Source of the DNA: a virus
Strand: one strand, 5' to 3'
Virus record (IMG/VR): IMGVR_UViG_3300045284_000289
Coordinates: 1-59,061 of that record
Length of the DNA stretch: 59,061 bases
Of this stretch, positions 1-7,102 are shown in pieces. The translations under genes and the position numbers were made by a program. Under the pieces are notes generated by a model. The model saw nothing but the letters and a program-made list of their open reading frames with translations, had not been told where the DNA came from and did no database searches. Numbering within the stretch: position 1 is the stretch's first letter; every line of letters begins with the position of its first letter.

Positions 1-1
1 T

Positions 2-178
2 TGGGACACCCACCACCAACCGCCCACCCCCACACCGCCCCCCTACAAACCCGCACACCAACTCCCCCTCATGGCCCCCGTCGCCGACGAGAAACGCGCC
101 TACCTAGCCGCCAACTGGCGAGACCTCACCACCACCGACACCACCACCGACAACATCAGCCACGCCGAAGGCGCCTAA
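2..178 (+). CDS. C-terminal end of the origin-spanning replication protein (partial, continues from the right edge)
   Basis: This frame is open from the left edge and stops at 178. It encodes a Pro/His-rich stretch, then a short tail containing EKRAYLAANWRDLTTTD. The last two bases of the window plus base 1 complete a codon in the frame of the CDS beginning at 58418, so the two pieces form one gene of 273 residues on a circular molecule. The tail may be a partner-binding peptide; that is only a guess. An internal ATG at 71 could instead start a separate 35-residue peptide. Confidence 0.7.
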   Translation, partial: WDTHHQPPTPTPPPYKPAHQLPLMAPVADEKRAYLAANWRDLTTTDTTTDNISHAEGA

Positions 179-182
179 CCAC

Positions 183-238
183 GTCACACCACCACCCGGC
201 GTGACACCCCTCCATGTCACACCGCCAAACGATGTGAC
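183..238. repeat. Four GTCACA/TGTGAC repeats in the intergenic leader
   Basis: Four copies of a GTCACA-type core, in both orientations, lie at about 183, 201, 215 and 233 between the end of the replication gene and the next CDS. The same core occurs in the middle of the iterons near 58.8 kb. They could be extra initiator-binding or operator sites; this is inference. Confidence 0.4.
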
Positions 239-276
239 AGCGCGCCCGTTCCGACCCTTCTTCTCCCCCGCGTTTT

Positions 277-290
277 GTTGATGCATCAAC
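277..290. promoter_or_regulatory. Perfect 14-bp palindrome upstream of the 315 gene
   Basis: GTTGATGCATCAAC equals its own reverse complement and lies 24 bases before the ATG at 315, in a locally AT-richer stretch. It resembles an operator for a dimeric repressor. The HTH protein encoded at 57765 is one candidate binder, but nothing in the sequence proves it. Confidence 0.45.
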
Positions 291-314
291 GATTTTGTGA
301 AGAAAGGCCAGGTC

Positions 315-1058
315 ATGGACATTGAGTTCCGCGGCACGAAGAGCGAGTCCGCCACGCTCTGGACGCATTTGGACAAGCTCGGCTACGTCCTGGACGACTG
401 GCGTGGCCGGAGCGACTGTGACTGCGCCACGTTCACCCAGCAGGGCGTGCACTTCCACGCGGTGGTGGCGGTCACGGCGCCCGCCCCGGCGGCCCCAGCA
501 CCGGGGCCGGGGTCGCTGGTGGAGGACATCGCGGACCGGGTGGCGCGGGCCACGGGTGTGCGGGTGGACGTGCATCACGCCGGCCAGCACGCGACCGGGG
601 AACCCCCGGTCGAGGCGTGGCGGGAGAACCCGGTGTGGCGTGCCCTGGCTCAAGGCCCGGACGGGGCGTACGTCATGGTCGAGACCACCGACGGGCGGCG
701 GGTCACGCTGGCCCAAGTCGAGTTCGACACGCTCACCGCGACCGGGGTGGACCCGGCGAGTCTGACCCGTGACGGGCTGCTGGTCGCGCTCACGCTCATG
801 TGGCGGTCGCTCGGAGACACCGAGCCGCCACCGTCGCCACCGGCGTGGTTCACCACCACGGTCAAGGTCGCTCCCCGTGACGTCCACCCCACTGATCCCG
901 ACGTGACGGTGGTCCTGGCGGACAGGGCCCGGGCCACGCTCACGGCCAGCCAGTGGGCCACGCTGCACATCGCCGGGGTGAACCCGCCGTCGCTGACGGC
1001 GGCCGAGCTGGCCGACGCGCTTGGCGTGAGCGGCCCCGACGTGGTGGGGGGTCGGTGA
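315..1058 (+). CDS. Hypothetical protein, 247 aa
   Basis: No family recognised. The N-terminal part contains a DCDC cysteine cluster (residues about 38-41). An Ala/Pro linker (about 57-70) follows, then a predicted alpha/beta region, and the last 35 residues (LTAAELADALGVS) look like a helix-turn-helix. ATG 315 is chosen because AAAGG lies 8 bases upstream; an upstream GTG at 297 lies before that site. It is the first gene after the replication protein and overlaps the next membrane gene by GTGA. Confidence 0.75.
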   Translation: MDIEFRGTKSESATLWTHLDKLGYVLDDWRGRSDCDCATFTQQGVHFHAVVAVTAPAPAAPAPGPGSLVEDIADRVARATGVRVDVHHAGQHATGEPPVEAWRENPVWRALAQGPDGAYVMVETTDGRRVTLAQVEFDTLTATGVDPASLTRDGLLVALTLMWRSLGDTEPPPSPPAWFTTTVKVAPRDVHPTDPDVTVVLADRARATLTASQWATLHIAGVNPPSLTAAELADALGVSGPDVVGGR

Positions 1059-1237
1059 CCGTGGACGTGTGCCAGCAGGCGGCGGCGGTCGAACTGCCGG
1101 GGTGGGTGCCGTGGCTGCTGTGGGGTGGGTTGACGGTGCTGCTGGTGGCGTTGCTGGTGCTGATCGGGTTGGCGGTGGTGTCGTGGGTGAGGGTGCGTCA
1201 GGGCCGCCGGGCGCGCGCGCGTCGGGGGCGGATGTGA
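1055..1237 (+). CDS. Small single-pass membrane protein, 60 aa
   Basis: GTG start inside the GTGA overlap with the preceding gene. Residues about 16-42 form one strong hydrophobic segment (WLLWGGLTVLLVALLVLIGL), followed by an Arg-rich cytoplasmic tail. No function is recognised. It is translationally coupled to a second small membrane gene through a TGATG junction, suggesting that the two act together at the membrane. Confidence 0.65.
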   Translation: MTVDVCQQAAAVELPGWVPWLLWGGLTVLLVALLVLIGLAVVSWVRVRQGRRARARRGRM

Positions 1238-1434
1238 TGTGGTCGCTGGTGGTGTCCGTGGTGTCGCTGGTGGTGGCATGGGTGTTCTCGGCCGTGGTGG
1301 TGCTGGCCGTGCTGTGGTCGGTGGTCGCCGTACGGGCCCGGGTCCGCCGTCGACGGTGGTGGCGTGCCCACCACAGGATCCCGATTCCGACCCCCCAGGA
1401 CAGCCGTGGACGGCCTAACAGCCCCCGACGGTAG
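1237..1434 (+). CDS. Small membrane protein, 65 aa
   Basis: ATG overlaps the stop of the preceding gene (TGATG). The first 35 residues are almost wholly Val/Leu/Ala/Trp, one long or two short membrane segments. A basic tail of Arg, Trp and His residues follows. No family recognised. Confidence 0.6.
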   Translation: MWSLVVSVVSLVVAWVFSAVVVLAVLWSVVAVRARVRRRRWWRAHHRIPIPTPQDSRGRPNSPRR

Positions 1435-1448
1435 GGACGGAAGGCCTC

Positions 1449-1610
1449 ATGCTTGTACGGCCCGTTGTGGTGCGTCTCCCGGCGCGGCTGGCGGAGGACC
1501 TGGAAACCGTCGCGTGGGTCGAGCGTCGCTACCAGGCCGACATCGTGCGTGACGCGCTCGCCGCCTACTGCGCCCGCCGTGGCCAGCAGCCCCCGCGTGT
1601 GGCATCGTGA
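1449..1610 (+). CDS. Ribbon-helix-helix (CopG/Arc-like) DNA-binding protein, 53 aa
   Basis: The N-terminal strand (VVVRLPARLAEDLETV) followed by two helices (EDLETVAWVERRYQ and DIVRDALAAYCARR) fits the RHH fold, in which paired N-terminal strands of a dimer enter the DNA major groove. GGAAGG lies just upstream of the ATG. It is the last gene before a long hairpin-rich non-coding block, so it may repress its own operon. The fold is inferred from pattern only. Confidence 0.65.
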   Translation: MLVRPVVVRLPARLAEDLETVAWVERRYQADIVRDALAAYCARRGQQPPRVAS

Positions 1611-1632
1611 AGGGGCCTTTTCAGGGGCAGCC

Positions 1633-2068
1633 GCCGCGTGCCCCGCCACCGACCCGTCCGGGCTGTACCGGGGCACGCGGCACCTCACCGCACGCTCCCC
1701 GGCGCCGCGGGGTAGTCGTGGCCCGTTTGCCCATCCGGTTGTCGGGCCCCGACGACCAGTGCCCCACCCGGATTGGGATCGGGTGGGGCACTGGATTAAT
1801 CCGATGGCCGCACGGCCCCCCGGTCCGGTACCGTCTCTCCTGGTCGCGGGGGCGGGACGACTATCCGGGGTGCACAACCGGATCCCGCCCCCGCTTCCAC
1901 ATCCCCGGCCCGGTAGCATTCACGTTCGTGGGCGGGGACTCATCTTGGGTTCGGGTCCCTCCCCACACCAGGCCCGGCACGAGCCGCAATCTCGGCCGCC
2001 AGCCATCGAAGGATTACGAAGCGCCTACTCGTTTACTTGGCTGAGAGCCTGTCAGCGGTGAGACGCGA
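1633..2068 (+). other. Non-coding block with four long GC-rich hairpins
   Basis: No convincing gene is visible between 1611 and 2068. Four stems are: 1633-1681 (13 bp perfect), 1756-1794 (15 bp perfect, followed by ATTAAT), 1846-1894 (12 bp with an inner stem) and 1928-1966 (11 of 12 bp). A fifth stem at 2069-2107 is listed as a terminator. The block could be a structured RNA, stacked terminators, or a transcription barrier near the replication origin. Confidence 0.6.
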
Positions 2069-2117
2069 GGGGGCTTCTGCGGGGACCTCGATCCCGCAGA
2101 AGCCCCCCACTTTTTCG
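2069..2117 (+). terminator. Strong hairpin terminator
   Basis: A 15-bp perfect stem (2069-2083 with 2093-2107) is followed by a T-run (CTTTTT) on the + strand. It ends the rightward transcript that starts near 57.75 kb. Confidence 0.85.
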
Positions 2118-2572
2118 GTCAGCCCCGTCAGGCGCGCGCCACTCCCTACCGTCCACAGTGAACAGTCCATAACAGACACACGACCTGCGGGATGACCGTG
2201 TCCGGCCACACCACACCCCCCAGAACCGCCCCCACCAGACGCGGTAACCTGACCGCCGAGACCGGCGTAAACACAACCGGCCACCGGCGTGAGATCCCGG
2301 CTGGTCGGCGTGAAGGGCAGCCATGACGCGGTGGTTGAGCAGAGCTGACTCCTGACGCCGGTCTCCTCCTGGGAACGCTGCTGGCCCGACACCGCCTCGC
2401 GCCCGGCCCGGGCCAGCAGCGTCACCAGGGTTGCCACCCACGCGCCCCGTCCGGCACGCTGCACCCGGCGGCCCGTCGCTCACACGGCCCTCGGGACACC
2501 CCCACCGGGGCCACCCCGCATATGCGACACTGACCACGGTGAACGCGGTCAGCGTGAGCAGGATGCGGGGAA
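2118..2572. other. Interval without an assignable gene
   Basis: Two overlapping - strand frames are open here. One begins with a hydrophobic segment (RILLTLTAFTVVSVAYAG) upstream of 2572; the other covers about 2120-2464. Neither stops before the terminator, has a clear start site or keeps a convincing composition throughout. It may be a decayed or frame-shifted secreted-protein gene, or non-coding. Confidence 0.35.
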
Positions 2573-2617
2573 CGCGGAGAGCCCCCACCCACTACGCCGG
2601 GGTGGGGGCTCTCCGCG
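2573..2617 (-). terminator. Hairpin terminator, 18-bp stem
   Basis: CGCGGAGAGCCCCCACCC pairs perfectly with its complement at 2600-2617 around a 9-base loop. It is the second of two tandem hairpins downstream of the leftward operon that stops at 2672. There is no strong U-run. Confidence 0.75.
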
Positions 2618-2623
2618 TGTACA

Positions 2624-2667
2624 CGGGACGTGCCCGCCGACCGGGGGGGTTTGGCGGGCACGTCCCG
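2624..2667 (-). terminator. Hairpin terminator just after the 2672 stop
   Basis: CGGGACGTGCCCGCC pairs perfectly with 2653-2667. It lies 5 bases beyond the stop codon of the last leftward gene and probably terminates the 4.25-2.67 kb operon. Confidence 0.8.
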
Positions 2668-2671
2668 GACC

Positions 2672-2959
2672 CTACGCCGGCATGCCGCCGTGATCCTCGA
2701 AACAGGCACACGCCTCCTCATCGGTGAACACGCACAGCTCGGGCTCCAACACAGGACACCAGAACCCATCCGGTGGGGACGTGAGCATCCAGTCCTGCGA
2801 CACGTACCAGCCGGCCGCGGTGGCCGCGTCGACGGCGGTACGGCGGGTGACCCCGGACCAGATGAGGGTCGTTCGGCCCTCGCTGTCCAGTAGCTGCGCG
2901 GACTTGTTCGACAGGTCCACCACCAACCGGGGCCCGGTGATCAGATCGGGGATGGTCAC
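2672..2959 (-). CDS. Hypothetical protein, 95 aa
   Basis: GTG start overlaps the stop of the upstream 37-residue gene. The sequence begins TIPDLITGPRLVVDLSNKSA. It has acidic/cysteine patches near the C terminus (ELCVFTDEEACACFEDHGG) that could bind a metal. No family recognised. It is the last gene of a leftward operon, directly before tandem terminators. Confidence 0.7.
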   Translation of the reverse strand: MTIPDLITGPRLVVDLSNKSAQLLDSEGRTTLIWSGVTRRTAVDAATAAGWYVSQDWMLTSPPDGFWCPVLEPELCVFTDEEACACFEDHGGMPA

Positions 2960-3069
2960 TTGCGTCGCCCCCGCATCCAATCCCGCGCCATCACCAACAC
3001 GATCCCCACCAACGCGACCGCGGCCACCACACCCACGACCCACACGACCGTGTACGCCCACCCGGGCAT
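2956..3069 (-). CDS. Tiny membrane protein, 37 aa
   Basis: ATG at 3069. One transmembrane segment (VVWVVGVVAAVALVGIVLVM) is followed by a basic tail (RDWMRGRRK). The stop overlaps the next GTG by GTGA, which supports translation. Positive-inside topology puts the tail in the cytoplasm. No function is recognised. Confidence 0.6.
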   Translation of the reverse strand: MPGWAYTVVWVVGVVAAVALVGIVLVMARDWMRGRRK

Positions 3070-3095
3070 GACCCCAGGGTCGAACGGTGACGGGT

Positions 3096-3314
3096 TCACT
3101 CGCCGTCACCGCGGCCATGCAGTTCGATATACCGGTCGACGCGGTGGCGGTGGCTGGTGGCCTGGATGTGCACGGCCGCCCATTCGTCGCGTTCGATCTC
3201 CGCGTCGAACGGGAGGGGAAGGTCGCGGGCGCAGTCGCGGCAGGCGGCCATGTAGAAGGTGTCGGTGATGGTGGTGAGTGGAATGATGATGCGGACGGGG
3301 CGCACGGCCTTCAC
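3096..3314 (-). CDS. Small zinc-motif protein, 72 aa
   Basis: GTG start overlaps the upstream stop. CRDCARD at about residues 25-31 gives a CxxC pair, and the C-terminal half is rich in His (HIQATSHRHR), so a single metal site is plausible. No family recognised. It sits in a run of translationally coupled small genes. Confidence 0.65.
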   Translation of the reverse strand: MKAVRPVRIIIPLTTITDTFYMAACRDCARDLPLPFDAEIERDEWAAVHIQATSHRHRVDRYIELHGRGDGE

Positions 3315-3574
3315 AGCTTGTCACCCCCACCGTCGGCGGGGCGGTCACCCAGGGCGGCGTGGACAGCCTCGGGTGGCACACGCAGCCGGGCCATCACCCG
3401 CGGAATGTTGCCGCGCCGGTAGTCCGGGCGGGTGATCTCCACCTCGTGGGTGCCGCCACTGAACATGTGCGCGTTCAGCCGCCACGCCGTGCCACGGAAC
3501 TTCCGCATGAGCGTGCCCATGTCGCGGAACCGGAACGTGTTGTCAGGCCGCTCGGCCTCATACGCCTGGTACAT
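3311..3574 (-). CDS. Hypothetical protein, 87 aa
   Basis: The start is set at ATG 3574 because AAGGGA lies 7 bases upstream; a GTG at 3595 lies before that site. The sequence contains NTFRFRDMGTLMRKFRGTAWRL. This resembles the IYRFRDIDALARRIGGRRATW stretch of the 4322 product (FRD, then M/I-x-x-L-x-x-(K/R)-x-x-G), so the two are probably diverged paralogs. Function unknown. Confidence 0.7.
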   Translation of the reverse strand: MYQAYEAERPDNTFRFRDMGTLMRKFRGTAWRLNAHMFSGGTHEVEITRPDYRRGNIPRVMARLRVPPEAVHAALGDRPADGGGDKL

Positions 3575-3669
3575 CAGTTCTTCCCTTGAGGGCACCAGTC
3601 GGGGTGCTGGTCACTGCTGCCAACACAGGTGCTGCACGTATCCGAGTCGGTCATGCTCGTCATCCTCAT
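3574..3669 (-). CDS. Tiny cysteine-rich peptide, 31 aa
   Basis: The frame from ATG 3669 ends in a TGATG overlap with the 3574 start. The peptide contains CSTCV and a later WC, giving three Cys plus His as a possible zinc site. The coupling supports it; its short length and weak ribosome site count against it. Confidence 0.4.
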   Translation of the reverse strand: MRMTSMTDSDTCSTCVGSSDQHPDWCPQGKN

Positions 3670-3699
3670 TTCTCGTCGGAAAAGGAGAAGCCTCACGGC

Positions 3700-3936
3700 T
3701 CACGCGTTCAGGTGGAGCAGCCCACCCCACCCGTCATCCGGGTCACGGCGTGCCGCGTGATCCTTCGCGTGTTGGGCGCGGGTGAGCATCAACACCGCCG
3801 CGCGCGGCACCTGGTCCACATCGGACGCGGTGCCGCTCTCCGCGTCGACCATCACAACCCCGCTGTCACCGTCATCGAGCGTCACGTAGACGGCCTGCGC
3901 GCCGGGGGTGTCGTCGTAGTACACAACCATGTCCAT
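3700..3936 (-). CDS. Hypothetical protein, 78 aa (paralog of the 5634 gene)
   Basis: Begins MDMVVYYDDTPGAQAVYVTL, followed by DDGDSGVVMVD. The gene at 5634-5801 begins MDITVYRDFTPGQEAVYVVF, followed by DDGEAGILMVQDG, and this clear match indicates duplication. The first 30 residues look like a beta-rich mini-domain. Function unknown. Confidence 0.75.
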   Translation of the reverse strand: MDMVVYYDDTPGAQAVYVTLDDGDSGVVMVDAESGTASDVDQVPRAAVLMLTRAQHAKDHAARRDPDDGWGGLLHLNA

Positions 3937-3953
3937 GTTCTGTCACCTTCCTG

Positions 3954-4250
3954 TCACGTCAGCGGCGTGTCACACACGTCGCACGTATGGGTCACCAGCA
4001 CCCCATGTGGACACAACGGCAGCAGGTAGGACGAGACCAGCTCCACACACTGGTCCAGCTTCTCCCCAGCGATCGTGAGCCCGGACGCGAGACCATGCGT
4101 GTGGACGGCCCGTTCCCGCGCCACCATCCGACCAGCGCGGCCCGCGGCGGCCCGCGCGTTGTCCTGGAACGCCCCGGCCAGGGCGGTGAACTCGAACAGG
4201 ACCCGGCGCATGGTCGCCCGGTCGTAGTCGGTGAAACGGGGTAGGGACAC
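3954..4250 (-). CDS. Hypothetical helical protein, 98 aa, with C-terminal cysteines
   Basis: Mostly alpha-helical (RRVLFEFTALAGAFQDNARA), ending with LCPHGVLVTHTCDVCDTPL. The CPH...CDVC arrangement is consistent with a zinc knuckle. It lies just after the 4278 hairpin and starts the leftward run ending at 2672. No family recognised. Confidence 0.7.
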   Translation of the reverse strand: MSLPRFTDYDRATMRRVLFEFTALAGAFQDNARAAAGRAGRMVARERAVHTHGLASGLTIAGEKLDQCVELVSSYLLPLCPHGVLVTHTCDVCDTPLT

Positions 4251-4277
4251 GACGCTGCCTTTCTGTCACGATGGAAA

Positions 4278-4318
4278 CCCCGGCCCTGCCCCGTCTACAG
4301 AACGGGACAGGGCCGGGG
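4278..4318 (-). terminator. Hairpin terminator after the 4322 gene
   Basis: CCCCGGCCCTG pairs with CAGGGCCGGGG, and the stem continues through CCCGT/ACGGG. It starts four bases past the 4322 stop and separates two leftward operons. Confidence 0.85.
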
Positions 4319-4321
4319 TGG

Positions 4322-4564
4322 TCACTCGGGCTGGTCCCGGATCGACTCGACCGGTACGAGCACCGTGGCCACGATGTCGTCGCCGCCGGCGAGTTTGTTG
4401 CGGCGCAGCACCTGCACTTTCCGGCGGGCCGGGGACGACCCGTCGTGGACTTCCTGCCACGTCGCGCGGCGGCCGCCGATCCTGCGGGCCAACGCGTCGA
4501 TGTCGCGGAACCGGTAGATCTCGCCGTCGTGGCCGATCTCTTCGGCCGTGTGCAGGGCGGTCAC
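4322..4564 (-). CDS. Hypothetical protein, 80 aa
   Basis: GTG start overlaps the upstream stop (GTGA). The core, IYRFRDIDALARRIGGRRATW, is followed by a beta-rich region (RRKVQVLRRNKLAGG). It resembles the 3311 product around the FRD motif. Last gene of its operon. Function unknown. Confidence 0.7.
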   Translation of the reverse strand: MTALHTAEEIGHDGEIYRFRDIDALARRIGGRRATWQEVHDGSSPARRKVQVLRRNKLAGGDDIVATVLVPVESIRDQPE

Positions 4565-4785
4565 TGGCGCACACCGCCTTTCGTGATGTGGTCCTGCACT
4601 GCCTGGCCCAGCTTGTGGGACAGGGTGTCTGCCGCGTTCGGGCCCAGCTCGGCGTTGACCACGGACCACAGTTTCTGGGACAGGGTGTCCTGTGCCGCGT
4701 CGTAGGGTTCCTGCCCGGCTGGGTACCACTGGAACGCTCGGGTTTGGTAGTCGGTGACCTGGACGGTCTGTCTCGGTGTGCTCAC
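4561..4785 (-). CDS. Hypothetical protein, 74 aa
   Basis: No family recognised. It contains two related short segments, DAAQDTLSQKLW and NAADTLSHKLGQ, a small internal repeat likely to form amphipathic helices. Its stop overlaps the next start. Confidence 0.65.
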   Translation of the reverse strand: MSTPRQTVQVTDYQTRAFQWYPAGQEPYDAAQDTLSQKLWSVVNAELGPNAADTLSHKLGQAVQDHITKGGVRQ

Positions 4786-4828
4786 TGGTCCTCCTGGGGC
4801 GGGATGGTGGCGGCTGGGGGTGTGCTGG

Positions 4829-5263
4829 TTACGTGAGGCGCAACACGTCCTTGATCTTGTTCAGCTCGGCTTCCGCGGTGAGCGCGCGTTCCCGCCATTC
4901 CTCGCTGGTGTCGAACGCCTGTCCGAACTCGGCCAACGTCATGTCCCCCAGGGGTTCGATGACCTGTACGAGTGCTTTGATGACCTGGCCGACGGTGATG
5001 GTGTGATCCCCGGTGGTGGGCTGGGGTGCCTCGTTCGGCTGGCCGCCGGTGGTGTCGTCGGTGGTGTCGTCGTCGGCTGCTCGGTGGCGCGAGACGTGCT
5101 TTGAGATACCGGCCGGGGTCGCGGACGTCGCGTCGCACCGCGTGCACCCGTAGATGGTGCTGCCGTCGGACATGGTGATCTGTTCGACGTCCAGGTGGGC
5201 GTCGTACTTCCACGGGCCTTCGATGGGGGTGCGGGACACGGCCTTCAGTTTTGGTTTGGACAT
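4829..5263 (-). CDS. C2H2 zinc-finger protein with a coiled-coil tail, 144 aa
   Basis: Residues about 38-60 (GCTRCDATSATPAGISKHVS followed by RH) have the C-x2-C-x12-H-x3-H spacing of a classical C2H2 finger. A Thr/Asp-rich linker follows, then a helical tail (EEWRERALTAEAELNKIK). A DNA- or RNA-binding adaptor is plausible. Start ATG 5263. The finger is clear; the role is unknown. Confidence 0.75.
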   Translation of the reverse strand: MSKPKLKAVSRTPIEGPWKYDAHLDVEQITMSDGSTIYGCTRCDATSATPAGISKHVSRHRAADDDTTDDTTGGQPNEAPQPTTGDHTITVGQVIKALVQVIEPLGDMTLAEFGQAFDTSEEWRERALTAEAELNKIKDVLRLT

Positions 5264-5322
5264 TGCGTGGGTCTCCACTTCTAGGTTCGAGCGGCTTACC
5301 GGGTGACCAGGGACGTTCGGGC

Positions 5323-5604
5323 TCACCAGTAGTTGTCCTCCCACATACTGCCGTGGTCCTCATCCTCATCGGGGCCACCGCCGGTGGCTTCGAGGTACTC
5401 GACCAGGCCCATGCTCTGCGCGCCGGCCTGGTCGGTGAGGTACTCGAACACGGTCAGGCCGGCAACGTCGACGTCAGGGTCGTCGACCAGGGTGGCTGCG
5501 GGCGCGTCCCAGGGGTAGGTCTCGCCCTGGTCGATGTAGCCGGCGCCGGGCAGCCCAAGCGCAACCGCCTGGTCCGTGCCGGTGGGGGTGGGCGGGATGG
5601 TCAT
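5323..5604 (-). CDS. Acidic hypothetical protein, 93 aa
   Basis: Strongly acidic, especially at the C terminus (GGGPDEDEDHGSMWEDNYW). The middle contains GYIDQGETYPWDAPAATLVD. A small, highly negative phage protein could mimic DNA, but no specific inhibitor family is recognised. Confidence 0.65.
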   Translation of the reverse strand: MTIPPTPTGTDQAVALGLPGAGYIDQGETYPWDAPAATLVDDPDVDVAGLTVFEYLTDQAGAQSMGLVEYLEATGGGPDEDEDHGSMWEDNYW

Positions 5605-5633
5605 GGTTGCTCCGTTTGGGTGGGTGCTGTTGA

Positions 5634-5801
5634 TCACGGGTTGTCGACGGCCACCAGCAGCCGGGCCGCTGTGGGTACCGAGTCGCAGGGTTCGGCCACG
5701 CCGCCGTCTTGGACCATAAGGATCCCGGCTTCGCCGTCGTCGAACACGACGTACACCGCTTCCTGACCGGGGGTGAAGTCGCGGTACACGGTGATGTCCA
5801 T
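5634..5801 (-). CDS. Small protein, 55 aa (paralog of the 3700 gene)
   Basis: Starts MDITVYRDFTPGQEAVYVVF and is a short version of the 78-residue protein at 3700-3936. It begins its leftward operon. Function unknown. Confidence 0.7.
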   Translation of the reverse strand: MDITVYRDFTPGQEAVYVVFDDGEAGILMVQDGGVAEPCDSVPTAARLLVAVDNP

Positions 5802-5838
5802 GGTGTGCCTTCCTGGTGGTGGTGAGCGTCCTTGGCGC

Positions 5839-5859
5839 CGGCCCGCACGCGGCGGGCCG
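5839..5859 (-). terminator. GC hairpin after the 5872 gene
   Basis: CGGCCCGC pairs with GCGGGCCG around a 5-base loop, 13 bases past the stop of the 5872 gene. There is no U-run, so termination may be partial. Confidence 0.5.
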
Positions 5860-5871
5860 CACCAGAGGCGT

Positions 5872-6672
5872 TCACCAACCCAGCACGGTCGCCACAGCCG
5901 AGTGCAGCAGCTCCTGCGCGGACACGTCCAACGCCCGGTCAGCCAACTGCGCGAACCGGTACGGACGCGGGTTGTTGACCTCCCACTGGGGCCGGTCGCT
6001 GTACAGGTTGGAGTCCATGTCGTCGACATCCTGGCCGTCCATGCCGTCGGCGTGGATGAGGGTGGCCAGGTGCCGGATGGCGAGCTTGTAGGACTTGAGG
6101 TGGGGGCGGTCGGTGTCCTCCTCCAGCGCGGCGGTGTGTAGGACGCCACGGATGGTGTCGGCGGTGATGTCCAGCGCGGCGACCACGATGGGCAGGGTGG
6201 GGCGGTCGAGGAGCCGTCCGAGGGTGCAGGCGCCGGTGTGGGTGAGGAACGCGTCGCGTTCGTGGCCGTGGCGGATGGCGCGGCGGTGCAACTCGTTCAG
6301 CATGGCCGTGCGGGAGACCAGGAACGAGTCGTGGCGGCCGTGGTCGACACGGACCCCGAGGAAGCCGTCGCTGCTGGCCAGGTAGTCGACCCGTTCTTCC
6401 TCGAGGAGGAGGGCGCGGCGGTGGAGCTCGTTGCGGAGGGCGGCGGTGGTGACGACGGTGTGGGTGGAGAGGTATCCGGTGGGGTTGTGGAGGATGAGTC
6501 CGAGGAGGGTGTCGTCTTGGGTGAGGAGGGTGGTGCGGTGGTGGTCGAGTTCGAGGGCGCGGGTGTGGAGTTCGTCGGTGGCGTGTTGGCGGGTGGTGGG
6601 GTCGGTGTTGTAGGTGATGGCCAGGGAGAGTTCGTCGAGGGTGAGGGTGGTGTAGTCGGTGGTGGTGGTCAA
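5872..6672 (-). CDS. Repeat protein with ELHRRA motifs, 266 aa
   Basis: The motif x-DELHxRAxxL-x4-R occurs about three times in the first 145 residues: DELHTRALELDHHR, NELHRRALLLEEER and NELHRRAIRHGHER, spaced roughly 45-60 residues apart. The 183-aa protein at 57044 carries similar motifs (DELHRRATAEY, DELRRRAAQL). It probably forms an all-helical scaffold. It has its own operator-controlled promoter near 6.7 kb. Biochemical role unknown. Confidence 0.7.
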   Translation of the reverse strand: MTTTTDYTTLTLDELSLAITYNTDPTTRQHATDELHTRALELDHHRTTLLTQDDTLLGLILHNPTGYLSTHTVVTTAALRNELHRRALLLEEERVDYLASSDGFLGVRVDHGRHDSFLVSRTAMLNELHRRAIRHGHERDAFLTHTGACTLGRLLDRPTLPIVVAALDITADTIRGVLHTAALEEDTDRPHLKSYKLAIRHLATLIHADGMDGQDVDDMDSNLYSDRPQWEVNNPRPYRFAQLADRALDVSAQELLHSAVATVLGW

Positions 6673-6702
6673 TTGGGGCTCCTTGGTTTGTGGTGTGAAC
6701 GA

Positions 6703-6738
6703 AGTCTAGCACACTGGGGCACGCTGTGCCCCAGTGTG
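6703..6738 (-). promoter_or_regulatory. Leftward promoter with palindromic TGCCCCA operator (P1)
   Basis: On the - strand a TAGACT -10 (6708-6703) is preceded by a perfect 13-bp-arm palindrome (6710-6738) containing TGCCCCA and TGGGGCA. The TGCCCCA copy nearest the -10 ends 6 bases upstream of it. The same spacing occurs at the 7.1 kb and 9.05 kb promoters. It drives the 5872 gene. Confidence 0.65.
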
Positions 6739-6815
6739 TGGGTTGAGACCACCCGAACGGACCAACAGACGACGGGGCTGGCCACACCCCCATGCGGCCA
6801 GCCCCAGCAGGGGGG

Positions 6816-7079
6816 CTAGCGGGACACCGCGTACAGCTCGTGCTCGCCGACGAACCGGTCAGCAACGCGGGTCCCGTAGGCGAACTCGTGGGACACGAGG
6901 TAGGTGGCCTTGTTACCGACCGTGTTGACGCCGTGGATCTTGCAGACCCATGCGCCCCAGTAGACCTCCTGGCCGATGGCGTACTTGGCGGTGGCCTGGG
7001 GGGTGGGGTGGATGCGGTGGTACTCGTCGACCAGGGCGCGGGCGGCGGTCAGGGCGGCGGGGGTGGTAGTGGGGTTCAT
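6816..7079 (-). CDS. Hypothetical protein, 87 aa (QEVYWG family)
   Basis: GAAGGAG lies 6 bases before ATG 7079. It contains AKYAIGQEVYWGAWVCKIHG, closely matching AKYTPGQEVYWGARLCTIHD in the 7624 product, so the two are paralogs. The pattern suggests a small beta-barrel, SH3-like domain. It is alone behind a TGCCCCA-operator promoter. Confidence 0.75.
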   Translation of the reverse strand: MNPTTTPAALTAARALVDEYHRIHPTPQATAKYAIGQEVYWGAWVCKIHGVNTVGNKATYLVSHEFAYGTRVADRFVGEHELYAVSR

Positions 7080-7102
7080 CGTGGTGGCTCCTTCGCTTGG
7101 CG

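Noticed and set aside
156-1919. Long - strand open frame opposite the early genes
   Set aside because: It is a GC-rich shadow, full of Arg/His/Pro/Thr runs, crossing several convincing + strand genes and terminator stems.
1928-1976. tRNA 3' end suggested by GGGTTCGGGTCCC followed by CACACCA
   Set aside because: The T stem has only 3 pairs, no matching 5' acceptor strand or D arm is nearby, and the segment is better explained as an 11-of-12 bp hairpin.
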